A stretch of DNA of 41,756 nt from Candidatus Accumulibacter adjunctus (GTDB taxonomy: Bacteria > Pseudomonadota > Gammaproteobacteria > Burkholderiales > Rhodocyclaceae): the NCBI GenBank assembly GCA_000585015.1, contig JFAX01000015.1:24013-65768 (forward strand), given 5' to 3'. The translations under genes and the position numbers were made by a program. Every line of letters starts with the position of its first letter. Positions within the stretch are counted from its first letter, which is position 1. The notes under the pieces are model-generated. The model ran no database searches. It was not told the DNA's origin and worked only from the letters and a program-made list of their open reading frames with translations. Below are positions 7,384 through 17,100 of the stretch, piece after piece.

Positions 7384-8664
7384 TCACCAGGCGCGGAAGA
7401 CCTCCGCGGCGGCGGCGACGGTCGCCGCGATGTCGTCGGCCGAGTGCGCCGCCGAGACGAAACCGGCCTCGAACGCCGACGGGGCGAAATAGTGGCCGGC
7501 GGCCAGCATGGCGTGGAAGAAGCGCCGGAAGTCCTGCTGCTGCGACTGCATCACCTCGGCGTAGCTTTGCGGGCAAGCGGGACGGAAATAGATACCGAAC
7601 ATGCCGCCGATCGACTGTGCCGAAAAGGGCACGCCGTGCCGCCCCGCCGCAGCGACCAGACCATCGCAGAGGCTGCGCGTGCGGGCCGCCAGCTGCTCGT
7701 GGAAGCCTTCCGTCTGCAGCAGCCGCAGCGTCGCCAGGCCCGCGGCCACGGCCACCGGGTTGCCGGAGAGCGTGCCCGCCTGATACACCGGGCCAAGCGG
7801 CGCGATGCGGCTCATGATGTCGCGCCGGCCGCCGAAGGCGCCGACCGGCATGCCGCCGCCGATCACCTTGCCAAGCGTCGTCAGGTCGGGAGTGATGCCG
7901 TAGAGGCCCTGCGCCCCCTGTGGGCCGACGCGAAAGCCGGTCATCACCTCGTCGAAGATCAGCACCGCACCGTAACGGCTGCACTCGTCGCGCAAGGTCT
8001 GCAGGAACGGTGGGCGCGGCGCGATCAGGTTCATGTTGCCGGCGACCGGCTCGACGATCACCGCCGCGATGTGGTCGCCATGGGCCTTGAAGGCGGCAAC
8101 GACCTGCTCGCTGTCGTTGTAGTCGAGCACCAGCGTGTGCTGCGCGAGATCGGCGGGAACACCGGCCGAGCTCGGATTGCCCAGGGTGAGCAGACCCGAC
8201 CCGGCTTTCACCAGCAGGCTGTCGGAATGGCCGTGGTAGCAACCCTCGAACTTGAGCAGCAGATCGCGGCCGGTGTGGCCACGCGCCAGGCGAATGGCGC
8301 TCATCGTCGCTTCGGTGCCGGAGCTGACCAGGCGCACCATTTCCAGCGCCGGCAACAGCGTGCAGAGAAGCTCGGCCATGTCGATCTCGCTCTCGGTCGG
8401 CGCGCCAAACGACAGGCCCGCGAGAGCTGCCTCGCGAACGGCAGCGACGACCTCGGGATGGGCATGGCCGAGGATCAGCGGCCCCCATGAGCCGACATAG
8501 TCGATGTAACTGGCGCCGTCGGCGTCGGTGACGCGCGCGCCGGCGCCGGCCACGACGAAGCGCGGCGTGCCACCGACCGAGCGAAAGGCCCGCACCGGCG
8601 AATTGACACCACCCGGAATGTGCGCTTGCGCACGTTCAAACAGCTGCTGGTTGCGGGAACTCAC
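7384..8664 (-). CDS. hemL: Glutamate-1-semialdehyde 2,1-aminomutase
   Basis: 426-residue PLP enzyme that converts glutamate-1-semialdehyde to 5-aminolevulinate, the last step of the C5 pathway to tetrapyrroles. Seen: N-terminal [12 protein letters not shown], the cofactor-phosphate region [24 protein letters not shown], the [10 protein letters not shown] motif, and the Schiff-base lysine K266 in [16 protein letters not shown]. Start: a GTG at 8664 is chosen because GAGGA sits 8 nt upstream and the protein then begins [12 protein letters not shown] as in homologues; the ATG at 8703 would add 13 unmatched residues. The gene overlaps the end of thiE by 29 bp, which suggests co-transcription of thiD-thiE-hemL. 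Confidence 0.96.
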   Translation of the reverse strand: MSSRNQQLFERAQAHIPGGVNSPVRAFRSVGGTPRFVVAGAGARVTDADGASYIDYVGSWGPLILGHAHPEVVAAVREAALAGLSFGAPTESEIDMAELLCTLLPALEMVRLVSSGTEATMSAIRLARGHTGRDLLLKFEGCYHGHSDSLLVKAGSGLLTLGNPSSAGVPADLAQHTLVLDYNDSEQVVAAFKAHGDHIAAVIVEPVAGNMNLIAPRPPFLQTLRDECSRYGAVLIFDEVMTGFRVGPQGAQGLYGITPDLTTLGKVIGGGMPVGAFGGRRDIMSRIAPLGPVYQAGTLSGNPVAVAAGLATLRLLQTEGFHEQLAARTRSLCDGLVAAAGRHGVPFSAQSIGGMFGIYFRPACPQSYAEVMQSQQQDFRRFFHAMLAAGHYFAPSAFEAGFVSAAHSADDIAATVAAAAEVFRAW

Positions 8665-9298
8665 GTCGCTGGTCCTCGAACAGGGATTGGTAGGCTGCGG
8701 CACGCGCCTCTACGTCGGCGGCCGCGAAAAGATCAGTGATCACTGCCAGCATGTCGGCGCCGGCAGTCAGCAGGGCCGGCGCATTGCCGACCGTGATGCC
8801 CCCGATGGCACAGCTCGGCACACCGAGTTCGCTGCGACAGCGGGCAAAAAGCGACAGCGCCGCGGCCTGCGCCAGCGGCTTGGTCGCGGAAGGATACACG
8901 GAACCGAAGGCAACGTAATCGACGCCGGCCGCAACCGCGGTCCGCGCACGCGCGAAATCGCCGTAACACGAGGCGCCGAGCAGGCAGCCGGCCGGCAGTG
9001 CCTGGCGGGCGGCATGCAGGTCGCCGTCAGCGGCGCCCAGATGCACCCCGTCGGCTGCGACCGCCAGTGCCAGCGCCAGATCGTCGTTGATCAGCAGACG
9101 GGCGCCGAACTGGTGACAAAGGCGCCGCAGTGCGTGCGCCGTCACCAGCCGGTTGGCGGCATCGGCATCCTTGTCCCGATACTGGAGAAAGGCGGCCCCA
9201 CCCCGCAAGGCCGCTTCGACGAGCGCAAGGTCGCCAGCGGCAGTGAGCCCGGGCGGGGTGATCGCGTAAAGACCGTGCAAGGGCTGCCGTTCAGTCAT
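8636..9298 (-). CDS. thiE: Thiamine-phosphate synthase
   Basis: 220-residue TIM-barrel enzyme that joins HMP-pyrophosphate and the thiazole phosphate to make thiamine monophosphate. Typical motifs in order: LYAITPP near the N-terminus, FLQYRDKDA (phosphate and substrate contact), [21 protein letters not shown] (aspartate binding Mg2+), [24 protein letters not shown], and C-terminal [24 protein letters not shown]. The ATG at 9298 overlaps the thiD stop (9291-9293), so thiD and thiE are translationally coupled. The open frame reaches further upstream inside thiD but without ThiE similarity. Confidence 0.95.
   Translation of the reverse strand: MTERQPLHGLYAITPPGLTAAGDLALVEAALRGGAAFLQYRDKDADAANRLVTAHALRRLCHQFGARLLINDDLALALAVAADGVHLGAADGDLHAARQALPAGCLLGASCYGDFARARTAVAAGVDYVAFGSVYPSATKPLAQAAALSLFARCRSELGVPSCAIGGITVGNAPALLTAGADMLAVITDLFAAADVEARAAAYQSLFEDQRREFPQPAAV
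8673..8677 (-). promoter_or_regulatory. Ribosome binding site fixing the hemL GTG start
   Basis: GAGGA on the minus strand, 8 nt before GTG 8664 and inside the thiE coding sequence. It supports the GTG rather than the upstream ATG as the start. Confidence 0.6.
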
Positions 9299-10151
9299 CG
9301 ACGATTCGCGGGCGTTGACGGGTGGCAAAGAAGCGATCGGGGATGAACTGGCCCATGCCGGGGCGGAAGCCAGACGCCAACGCCCGCCAGGTGTACTCCT
9401 GCGCAGCGGCGACGGCATCATCCACTGCCAGACCACTGGCCAGATTGGCGGCGATCGCCGAAGCAAGCGTGCAGCCCGACCCGTGGTAGCTGCCGGGCAG
9501 GCGCTCCCAGGCATCGCTGCGCACGAGCCCGACTCCCTGCCGATACAGCGCGTTGATCACGCGCTCGGTGTTGACATGGGTACCGGTCAACAGCACGTGC
9601 CGACATCCGAGGTCGAGCAGCCTCTGCGCGCAATCGCCAAGGGGCCGTTCCGAAGCATCGTCAACCTCGCCGTACCCCGCCGTCCCCGACACGAGCCTAC
9701 GAGCCTCCAGCGAGTTGGGTGTGAGAATCGTCGTCACCGGCAGCAACAGCTCGCGCAGGCCGGCGATCAGTTCATCATCCGCCAGTGGGTCACCCCGACC
9801 GGACGCGAGAACGGGATCGACGATCAACGGCAAGGCAGGATGGTCGGCGACGATGCCGGCGATGACGGCGATGTTCTCGACGCTGCCGGCCAGCCCGACC
9901 TTGAACGCCGCCACCGGCATGTCCTCGAGCAGCGTCCGCGCCTGCGCCTCGACGCAGTCCGCAGCGACCGCAACAACGCTGCCGACGCCGACCGTATCCT
10001 GCACGGTCAGGGCCGTCATCACCGACAACGGGTGGCAACCCAACGCCGACAGGGTCATCAGGTCGGCCTGCATCCCCGCGCCGCCGGATGGATCGCTGGC
10101 GGCAAAGCTCAGGACGATCGGCGGCAACGGTGTTGCAGGGCGGTGGTTCAT
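9291..10151 (-). CDS. thiD: Hydroxymethylpyrimidine/phosphomethylpyrimidine kinase
   Basis: 286-residue ribokinase-fold kinase that phosphorylates HMP twice to HMP-PP, the pyrimidine substrate of ThiE encoded directly downstream. Visible are the N-terminal [17 protein letters not shown], the MTALTVQDT stretch, [29 protein letters not shown], and the anion-hole motif [15 protein letters not shown] with its conserved cysteine. Length is normal, slightly extended at the C-terminus. First gene of the thiD-thiE-hemL unit. Its leader (10152-10218) lacks the CUGAGA and GAACCUGA elements of a TPP riboswitch, so thiamine feedback at this site is not evident. Confidence 0.95.
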   Translation of the reverse strand: MNHRPATPLPPIVLSFAASDPSGGAGMQADLMTLSALGCHPLSVMTALTVQDTVGVGSVVAVAADCVEAQARTLLEDMPVAAFKVGLAGSVENIAVIAGIVADHPALPLIVDPVLASGRGDPLADDELIAGLRELLLPVTTILTPNSLEARRLVSGTAGYGEVDDASERPLGDCAQRLLDLGCRHVLLTGTHVNTERVINALYRQGVGLVRSDAWERLPGSYHGSGCTLASAIAANLASGLAVDDAVAAAQEYTWRALASGFRPGMGQFIPDRFFATRQRPRIVDD

Positions 10152-10194
10152 GAACGTCAGGTGGACTCGGCTGTCGGCATCGGCGGAGAAACCC

Positions 10195-10224
10195 TTGGCA
10201 GCAACGCCGGTGATTGGCTAAAAT
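10195..10224 (+). promoter_or_regulatory. Sigma-70-like promoter of the rubredoxin gene
   Basis: -35 TTGGCA (10195-10200), 18-bp spacer, -10 TAAAAT (10219-10224), 43 bp before the rubredoxin ATG. The -10 is also part of the left arm of a long inverted repeat, so a regulator bound there would block polymerase. Confidence 0.6.
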
Positions 10225-10246
10225 CGTCGTGTTTCCGACGATTTTA
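10219..10246. repeat. Perfect inverted repeat with 11-bp arms at the rubredoxin promoter
   Basis: TAAAATCGTCG-N6-CGACGATTTTA, all 11 positions matching. The left arm contains the predicted -10 hexamer and the right arm lies after the predicted transcription start, in the thiD/rubredoxin divergent region. It could be an operator for a dimeric repressor, or a hairpin/terminator for any transcript reading through in either direction. Which of these cannot be told from sequence. Confidence 0.65.
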
Positions 10247-10266
10247 CTCGAAATTCCCGACGCGCC

Positions 10267-10455
10267 ATGCACAGCGACAGCAACGAGCCCTATCAGACCT
10301 GGATGTGTCTCACCTGCGGCTTCATTTACGACGAAGCGGCCGGCCTGCCGGACGAGGGGATTCCGGCCGGCACTCGCTGGCGCGACTTGCCGATCAACTG
10401 GACCTGCCCGGAATGCGGAGCGCGCAAGGACGACTTCGAGATGATCGAGATCTGA
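10267..10455 (+). CDS. Rubredoxin
   Basis: 62-residue soluble one-iron electron carrier. Two CxxC pairs bind the iron: C14-L-T-C17 followed by GFIYDEAAG, and C47-P-E-C50 followed by GARKDDFEMIE. The aromatic core residues W12, Y21, W38 and W45 are present. Length is typical for the small rubredoxins found upstream of pilG in many betaproteobacteria and pseudomonads. Its own promoter and palindrome lie upstream; pilG starts 95 bp downstream on the same strand, so partial read-through into the chemosensory operon is possible. The redox partner is not encoded nearby. Confidence 0.95.
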   Translation: MHSDSNEPYQTWMCLTCGFIYDEAAGLPDEGIPAGTRWRDLPINWTCPECGARKDDFEMIEI

Positions 10456-10466
10456 GCACAATGCGG

Positions 10467-10472
10467 TATAGT
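10467..10472 (+). promoter_or_regulatory. Possible -10 box ahead of pilG
   Basis: TATAGT just after the rubredoxin stop, followed at 10471-10483 by the small dyad GTGCC-GAC-GGCAC at the expected transcription start. No convincing -35 is seen, so a separate pil promoter is only suggested. Confidence 0.3.
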
Positions 10473-10539
10473 GCCGACGGCACGCAACGATCAGGATTCC
10501 GGGGCTTGGGCTGTTGATGACGATTGCCCGGAACGTATT

Positions 10540-10545
10540 GGAGGA
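10540..10545 (+). promoter_or_regulatory. Ribosome binding site fixing the pilG TTG start
   Basis: GGAGGA five nt before TTG 10551. It supports the unusual TTG start over the in-frame ATG at 10524, which has no SD. Confidence 0.65.
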
Positions 10546-10550
10546 GCGAG

Positions 10551-10946
10551 TTGGCTGAAGCGGACAAGCTGCGCGGCGTCAAGGTGATGGTCATCGACGA
10601 CAGCAACACGATCCGGCGCAGTGCCGAGATTTTTCTCGTGCAGGCGGGCTGCCAGGTGCTGCTCGCCGAGGATGGCTTCGATGCACTGGCGAAAGTCGCC
10701 GATCACCAACCGGCGGTGATCTTCTGCGATATCGTCATGCCGCGACTCGATGGCTACCAGACCTGCGCCCTGATCAAGAAGAATCAGCGTTTCCGATCGA
10801 CCCCGGTGATCATGCTGTCGTCGCGCGACGGTCTCTTCGACCGCGCCCGTGGCCGGATGGTTGGCTCGGACCATTACCTGACGAAGCCGTTCACCAAGGA
10901 CAGCCTGCTGCAGACCGTCGCCGCCTTTGCGCCGGCACCGGGCTGA
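10551..10946 (+). CDS. pilG: Twitching motility response regulator PilG
   Basis: 131-residue single-domain CheY-like receiver. Acidic pocket DD (residues 16-17), phospho-acceptor D60 in VIFCDIVMPRLDGYQ, and the conserved lysine in HYLTKPFTK. In the Pil-Chp system PilG is phosphorylated by ChpA/PilL and promotes pilus extension and surface signalling. Start is TTG 10551, chosen for its strong SD and because the protein then begins AEADKLRGVKVMVIDDSN, like other PilG proteins. First gene of pilG-pilH-pilI-pilJ-chpA. Confidence 0.92.
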   Translation: MAEADKLRGVKVMVIDDSNTIRRSAEIFLVQAGCQVLLAEDGFDALAKVADHQPAVIFCDIVMPRLDGYQTCALIKKNQRFRSTPVIMLSSRDGLFDRARGRMVGSDHYLTKPFTKDSLLQTVAAFAPAPG

Positions 10947-10996
10947 ACGAACGGCAGCGTGTCCACCGTCACGGGTACCCGCAGAGGCCAGACGCA

Positions 10997-11359
10997 ATGA
11001 CCATCAGGAAGATTCTCGTCGTTGACGATTCACCGACCGAACGCTATGTGCTCAATGAACTGCTCACCAGCAACGGTTATCAGGTGATCACCGCAGAGAA
11101 CGGTGAAGAGGGGATCGCCAAGGCGCGCAGCGAACTCCCCGACCTGATCCTGATGGATGTCGTCATGCCCGGACTCAATGGCTACCAGGCGACACGGACG
11201 CTGACACGCGACCCGGCGACCCGCAGCATCCCGGTCATCGTGTGCACGACGAAAGGCCAGGAGACCGACAAGATCTGGGGCTTGCGCCAGGGCGCGCACG
11301 ATTACATGGTCAAGCCGGTGAATGGCCAGGAGTTGCTGGCCAAGATCGCAGCCCTTTGA
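10997..11359 (+). CDS. pilH: Twitching motility response regulator PilH
   Basis: 120-residue CheY-like receiver. ILVVDDSPTERYVLNELL at the N-terminus, phospho-acceptor D54 in LILMDVVMPGLNGYQATR, VIVCTTKGQETDKIWGLRQGA, and the lysine of YMVKPVNGQELL. The DDSPTE and TTKGQ signatures separate PilH from PilG. It is the second output of the chemosensory kinase, usually assigned to pilus retraction or to draining phosphate from the system. 50 bp after pilG and 15 bp before pilI, same strand. Confidence 0.93.
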   Translation: MTIRKILVVDDSPTERYVLNELLTSNGYQVITAENGEEGIAKARSELPDLILMDVVMPGLNGYQATRTLTRDPATRSIPVIVCTTKGQETDKIWGLRQGAHDYMVKPVNGQELLAKIAAL

Positions 11360-11374
11360 AATGGTGGCCGACGA

Positions 11375-11881
11375 ATGAGCAAGAAGATCCGGCTGCATGA
11401 GTTCCAGTCCTATCTGGCGGCACGTCTGGCCGGCACGAGCGCACAGACGGCGGCAGGACTGCTTGGCGTTCAGGCTGGCCCGGACTACTGGCTGCTCGAC
11501 CTGGCGGACTCGGGCGAGATCGTCCCGCTGACGTCGCTGACCACAGTGCCGCTGACCAAGGCGTGGTTCGCGGGATTGGCCAACATACGCGGCAACCTGT
11601 ACTCGGTGGTCGACCTGTCCGCCTTCGTCGGCAAGGATGTGACGCCCCGCAGCACGAGCTCGCGGCTGCTCCTGATCGGCACCCGGCACGGCAGCAACGC
11701 GGCACTGCTGGTGAACCGCATGATCGGCCTGCGCAACGTCGACGCGCTCACTCCCGAAGCCGCCGCCGACGCCCCGGCCTGGGCGCCGGAGATCTATGCA
11801 GACAACGAGGGCCGCCGCTGGAAGAAGCTCAAGGTACGCGAACTGCTGGCCGACGAGAACTTCATGGACATCGCCGTTTGA
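11375..11881 (+). CDS. pilI: CheW-like adaptor PilI
   Basis: 168-residue CheW-domain protein linking the receptor PilJ to the kinase. The CheW beta-barrel is recognisable from WLLDLADSGEIVPL through KAWFAGLANIRGNLYSVVDLSAFVG (the most conserved stretch) and RLLLIGTRHGSNAALLVNRMIGLRNV. Length and the C-terminal extension (WKKLKVRELLADENFMDIAV) match PilI rather than flagellar CheW. It lies between pilH and pilJ, the standard order. Confidence 0.92.
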   Translation: MSKKIRLHEFQSYLAARLAGTSAQTAAGLLGVQAGPDYWLLDLADSGEIVPLTSLTTVPLTKAWFAGLANIRGNLYSVVDLSAFVGKDVTPRSTSSRLLLIGTRHGSNAALLVNRMIGLRNVDALTPEAAADAPAWAPEIYADNEGRRWKKLKVRELLADENFMDIAV

Positions 11882-11953
11882 GGCGGCCGCAGATCACGCG
11901 ACACGTGACGACGAGTCCTTGCTTCGTCGAGGCAACGTAACCGGAGGAGGAAG

Positions 11954-14128
11954 ATGACGTTCAAACTCAAGCTGCCGGCCTTCCTGTCCCGCCTGCAGGA
12001 CGCGGCGGGCGAGACGGTACCGACCCGGACGATCGTCGATTCGGGCGCGCCGGTGAAGAGGAAGCGGCCAATCCCCTGGTCGACGGCCTTGCTGAACCTG
12101 TCGCATCTGCCGGTTGTCAAGCGGCTCCAGCTTCTTGGCGGCGCCCTCGTTCTCGTCATGCTGCTGGTTGCCGTCGTCGTCTATCGCGACAACCGGCAGG
12201 CTGGCTACACCGCCGCCTACATCGCGACGGCTGGCGACATGCGCATGCTCTCGCAGCGACTGGCCAAGGCTTCCAGCCTGGCCCTGCTGGGCGATCCGGC
12301 GGCGTTCCGCCAGCTGCGCGAGTCGCGTGACAGCTTTGCCGGCAACCTCGAAAGACTGAGCAACGGTGGCGAGTTGGCTGCCGGCTGGGTGCCGCCCTCA
12401 CCGGCCCGCGTTCAGCCGCAGCTCCAGGAACTGGCTGCGGTGTGGGACAAGACCGACCGCAACGCCGCCCGCCTCCTGGAAATGGAGAAGAACCTCGTTT
12501 CACTGGGCAAGGAGGTCGCCTCGATCAACGACCGCAATCCGCAGTTGCTCGACCTCGCTGAACAGCTCGCCGCCCTGAAGCTGCAGGGCAACGCGACTAC
12601 GCGGGACATCGCGGCAGCCAACCAGCTCGTGATGCTGACGCAGCGGATCGCCAAGAATGCGAACGCGCTCCTGCTCGGCGATGCGATCGACCCGGAAGTG
12701 GCCTTTCTCCTCGGCAAGGACACCAACACCTTTCGCGACATGGTTCATGCCCTCGGCAAGGGCAGCGAATCGCTCCGCATCGCCGCCACGACCGACCCAG
12801 AAACCAAGGCCAAGCTGGGCGAACTCGACGCCAGCTTTGCCGATTACCGGGCGGCAGTGGGTGGCATCCTGGGCAACATGCAGCGCCTGATCATCGCCAA
12901 GCAGGCGGGCTCGCAGATCTTCCGCGACAGTGAGGAGCTCCTGCAGGTGACTGACCTGCTCGCACAGGCATACCAGGATCGCGGACTCGATCGCGCTCTC
13001 TACGGTCTCATGATGGTCGTGCTGATCGGCCTGGCGATCGGCTTGGCAGTGCTGCTGGCGAGAACCTACCTTGCCGAGAGCAAGCGACAGGCTGAGGAGG
13101 CCGACCGCGGCCGGCGCGAGACCGAGGCCATCAACCGACAGAATCAGGACGCGATCCTGCGCCTGATGAATGAGCTGGGCGATCTCGCGGACGGTGATCT
13201 GACGGTCACCGCGACGGTCTCCGAAGACATCACCGGCGCCATCGCCGACTCGATCAACTACACGATCGAGGAACTGCGGCTACTGGTGGGACGCATCAAC
13301 GATGCCGCCGGCCGCGTGACGCTGGCAACCGAGCTGGCGCAGCAGACCTCGACCGAGCTGCTCGCCGCTGCCGAGCGCCAGGCGGCGGAAATCAAGGCGG
13401 CCGGCCAGTCGGTTCTCGGGGTGGCGTCCACGATGACCGGCGTTTCCGGCGACGCGAAACAGTCGGCCAAGGTCGCACGGCAGTCGCTGGCCGCCGCCGG
13501 CAAGGGAGCGCAGGCCGTCGAGGACTCGATCACCGGCATGAACCGCATTCGCGAGCAGATCCAGGAGACTTCGAAGCGCATCAAGCGTCTCGGCGAGTCG
13601 TCGCAGGAGATCGGCGAGATCGTCGAGCTGATCTCGGACATCACCGAACAGACCAACGTGCTGGCGCTGAATGCCGCCATCCAGGCGGCCTCAGCCGGAG
13701 AAGCCGGACGTGGTTTCACGGTCGTCGCCGAGGAAGTGCAACGGCTCGCAGAACGCTCGGCCGAAGCGACGAAGCAGATTGGAGCAATCGTCCGCACCAT
13801 CCAGACCGATACCCAGGACACGGTTTCGGCGATGGAGGAGTCGACGCGCGGCGTCGTCGAGGGCGCGCGCCTGTCCGACGCCGCCGGCCAGGCCCTGGCG
13901 GAGATCGGCGCCGTGACGAGAACGCTGACCGACCTGATCGAGAACATCTCCGGCGCCACGCGCCAGGCCGCCGACTCGGCAACGAGGGTCGCACGCAAGA
14001 TGCAGGAGATCCTCCTGGTCACTGGGCAGACGACTGCAGGAACCCAGAAGACGGCGACGGCGATCGGCGAGCTGGCCGGACTGGCAACCGAACTGAAGGG
14101 CTCGGTAGCCGGCTTCAAGGTCTCTTGA
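11954..14128 (+). CDS. pilJ: Type IV pilus methyl-accepting chemotaxis protein PilJ
   Basis: 724-residue inner-membrane receptor. A cytoplasmic leader of about 55 residues precedes TM1 (about 61-77). The periplasmic region carries two PilJ-type helical sensor units (each with [10 protein letters not shown]- or [15 protein letters not shown]-like motifs). TM2 is at about 351-371, followed by a HAMP-like section. The cytoplasmic coiled coil contains the hairpin tip [28 protein letters not shown] (about 560-590), which binds PilI and the kinase. No C-terminal pentapeptide for CheR/CheB docking. SD GGAGGAGG precedes the ATG. The long N-terminal cytoplasmic leader before TM1 differs from the short leader of Pseudomonas PilJ. 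Confidence 0.93.
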   Translation: MTFKLKLPAFLSRLQDAAGETVPTRTIVDSGAPVKRKRPIPWSTALLNLSHLPVVKRLQLLGGALVLVMLLVAVVVYRDNRQAGYTAAYIATAGDMRMLSQRLAKASSLALLGDPAAFRQLRESRDSFAGNLERLSNGGELAAGWVPPSPARVQPQLQELAAVWDKTDRNAARLLEMEKNLVSLGKEVASINDRNPQLLDLAEQLAALKLQGNATTRDIAAANQLVMLTQRIAKNANALLLGDAIDPEVAFLLGKDTNTFRDMVHALGKGSESLRIAATTDPETKAKLGELDASFADYRAAVGGILGNMQRLIIAKQAGSQIFRDSEELLQVTDLLAQAYQDRGLDRALYGLMMVVLIGLAIGLAVLLARTYLAESKRQAEEADRGRRETEAINRQNQDAILRLMNELGDLADGDLTVTATVSEDITGAIADSINYTIEELRLLVGRINDAAGRVTLATELAQQTSTELLAAAERQAAEIKAAGQSVLGVASTMTGVSGDAKQSAKVARQSLAAAGKGAQAVEDSITGMNRIREQIQETSKRIKRLGESSQEIGEIVELISDITEQTNVLALNAAIQAASAGEAGRGFTVVAEEVQRLAERSAEATKQIGAIVRTIQTDTQDTVSAMEESTRGVVEGARLSDAAGQALAEIGAVTRTLTDLIENISGATRQAADSATRVARKMQEILLVTGQTTAGTQKTATAIGELAGLATELKGSVAGFKVS

Positions 14129-14138
14129 GTGCCTGATT

Positions 14139-14145
14139 GGAGAGG
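14139..14145 (+). promoter_or_regulatory. Ribosome binding site fixing the chpA ATG start
   Basis: GGAGAGG nine nt before ATG 14155. The in-frame TTG at 14137 overlaps this element and is less likely to be the start. Confidence 0.55.
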
Positions 14146-14154
14146 CTGCCCCGG

Positions 14155-17100
14155 ATGAATGCCCCGACTGACTTCGACATCGGCCCGCTGACCTGGGTCA
14201 AGAGTGAGATCGACCTCGCGCTGGAACGAGCCGAGCAGGCACTGCCAGCGTTCGCGGTCGACGCTGCCGACGATGAGAGCAATCGCAAGCAGATCAGGTT
14301 CTGCCGAACGCACCTGCACCAGGTACAGGGAGCGCTGACGATCGTCGGTCTCGACGGTGTCACGCAGGTGGCGGAGGCCATGGAGTTCCTCCTCGAAGCG
14401 ATGGAGAAGCAGGAACAGCCTGTCGATGCCGCTGCGGTCAGCTTGGTGAATCGGTCGCTGACGGCACTTCGCCATTATCTCGACGACCTGATCAGCGGTC
14501 AGCCCAACCAGCCGCTGCGGCTGCTGCCGCTCTATCGTGAGCTGCAGGCGGCACGTGGTCAGAGCCGGGTCATGGCGAGCGATCTCTTCTTTCCCGACCT
14601 GCGCGTGCGACCGCCCGCGCGCAGCACGGCAACGCCGAAGCTCGAACGCAGCGAGTTCGAGCACCGTCTGCGGCAGCAGCGGGCACATTTCCAGCGCGGT
14701 CTGCTGGCGTGGTTGCGCGCGCCAAGGGAGCGTGCGGGGATACCCGAGATGCTCAGCGCCGTCAAGCGCATCGAGGCCATCCAGGATCTGCCATCGGCGC
14801 GGGCTTTCTGGTGGGTCGCAACGGCTTTCCTGACCGCACTGGGTGAAGGTGGCCTGCCCCCGGATGCCGATGCGAGACAGTTGTGCAGTCGGATCGACCT
14901 GCAAACCCGGCGCCTGCTGGAAGGTTCGAGCAACGTCGCCGAACGCCTGATGCGTGACGCGCTGTATTTGGTCGGTCTCGCCCGCAGCAGTCATCGAACC
15001 GTGCAGAAGGTCAAGCAGGCGTACCGCTTGCCGGCCCTGATGGCGGCTGAGGTCGCGCCGGCGCCGCTCGCCGAGGATGCGGTCAGACGTCGTCTGCGCG
15101 ACGTGATCACCGCCACCGAAGAGGCGTGGAACCGGTTCTCGGCGGGCACCGCTCAGGCACTGCCGGTCTTCCGTGCCCAGGCGGCGACTCTGACGACGGT
15201 TGCCGAGGAGGTCGGGCAAGCCGATTTCCTGCGCCTGACGCGGGCGATCGCCGAGGTCGCGACCTTCCTCGGGCAGTCCCCGGCGCGCCACACCGATGCG
15301 CTGGCCATGGAAAACGCAACGGCCATCCTCCTCGCCCAGAACGCGCAGGAGAACCTCCAGTACCTGGGCAGCAGCTTCGCGCACCAGGTTGACGTGATGG
15401 CTGCGAGAATTCACGACTGCATCGCTGGTACGCCGCTGCCACCCGAGTCGGAACTGCCGGCACTCGACGAGATGTCGCGCCAGGCACAGGAGAAGATGCT
15501 CGTCGGGCAAGTCGCACGCGAGATCACGAGCAACCTCGCGCAGATCGAACAGGTACTCGACGGCTTTTTCCGCGACGCGGACAAACGAGGGGACCTGGTG
15601 CAGCTCGATGCGCCTCTGCGGCAGGTCATCGGTGCGCTGGCGATGATGCGGCACGAGGGCGCCGTCGCCGTTCTCCGTCACTGCACGGCTGAAGTGGCAC
15701 GCTTCTCCGACGCGGCATACGAACCGCAACAGACCGACTTCGAGCGGTTGGCGGAACAGTTGTCGCTGGTCGGCTTCTTCGTCGACGCCATGCAGACGGG
15801 GGCCGGGGACTTCGACGAGTTCGTCAGCCGCATGCGGGCAGGAGGCGAATCGCCTGCGATCGAAACCGAGGTGGCAACCGTCGAGCAGGAGGTCGAACAA
15901 CAGAAACGCGAGGCCCATGCCCTGCTCGTCGCCCTCAAGGAACAGCCCAGCGACGCCGCACTGCGGCAGGAGGTGGCGCAGAACCTGACAGCATTGCAGA
16001 AGGACGCCGACCTCGTTGCCGACAAGGAACTGGGGCAGCAGGCAAAGCACGTGCTCTCGGCGCTCGCTGCCGGCGGCGACGCGGCGTCACAGATCGACGC
16101 GGCGATGGCGACCCTGAAGCCCGAGGTCCCGGTCGCGCCGCCGCCTTCGGCAGAAACCATCCAGCTCTCGCAGGCGACGGCGGCAGAGGTCGATGCCGAG
16201 TTGCTGGGAATCTTCCTCGAGGAAGCCGACGAAGTCCTGGGCAGCATCCAGGACAACCTGGGCCTGCTGCACAAGGAGCCGCACGACGTCGAGGTCCTGA
16301 CCGCTCTCCGCCGCTCGGCACATACCCTCAAGGGCAGCGGCCGCATGGTCGGGCTGAAGGACTTCGGCGAAGCCGCGTGGTCCGTGGAGCAGGTTCTGAA
16401 CCTTTGGTTGCGACAGGAACTGGAGGTGACACCGCAAGTTCTCGACCTCCTCGGCCAGGCCTACGGAGCGTTTTCCGCCTGGGTCGAGCATCTGAAGACC
16501 GGACTTGGCGAAGTACCCGACGTGAGCCGCATGTGCGTGCTGGCCGCAGCCCTGCGCGACGGCGACGAGACCGGACTGGCCGCTGCCGAGGGCCCCGTCG
16601 CGACGGTGGACATCGCCGAACGGCCTGACAGCGAGGTCGCTCAGGCGGCGCCAGCCGTCGCCAGCGGGCCGGTGGCAGCGCCGGACCGTCCCCGCCTGTC
16701 GATCGCACCGGCATTGGCCGGTATCTTCCGCGATGAAGCGGCGGCTCACCTCGCCACGCTGCAGCGCGAGTTCTCCCTCCTCGAGGGAGACCTGGCGGCA
16801 CCATCCAGTCATGAGATGTATCGCGCGGCGCACACCCTCGCCGGCATCGCGGGAACCGTCGGACTGGCAACCATCAAGCACCTCGGGCACGCACTGGAAC
16901 TGGCTCTCGTGCGGCGCAATCATGCCGCAGGTCGCGACAGTCTGGAAGCCTTCGAGACGGTCCGCCAGGCGATTGCCGAACTGGCATTGATGCTCGCCGA
17001 TGTCGCCCGCGAGCACGAGCCTGAGCCGATCCCCAGCCTCCTGGCAGCTCTCGATTCGCTCTACCCGGAACTGGCCGTGCCCGAGAACGTCGCAACGGCC

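Noticed and set aside
10152-10266. TPP riboswitch in front of thiD
   Set aside because: No CUGAGA or GAACCUGA-like conserved elements; only the palindrome at 10219-10246 is present.
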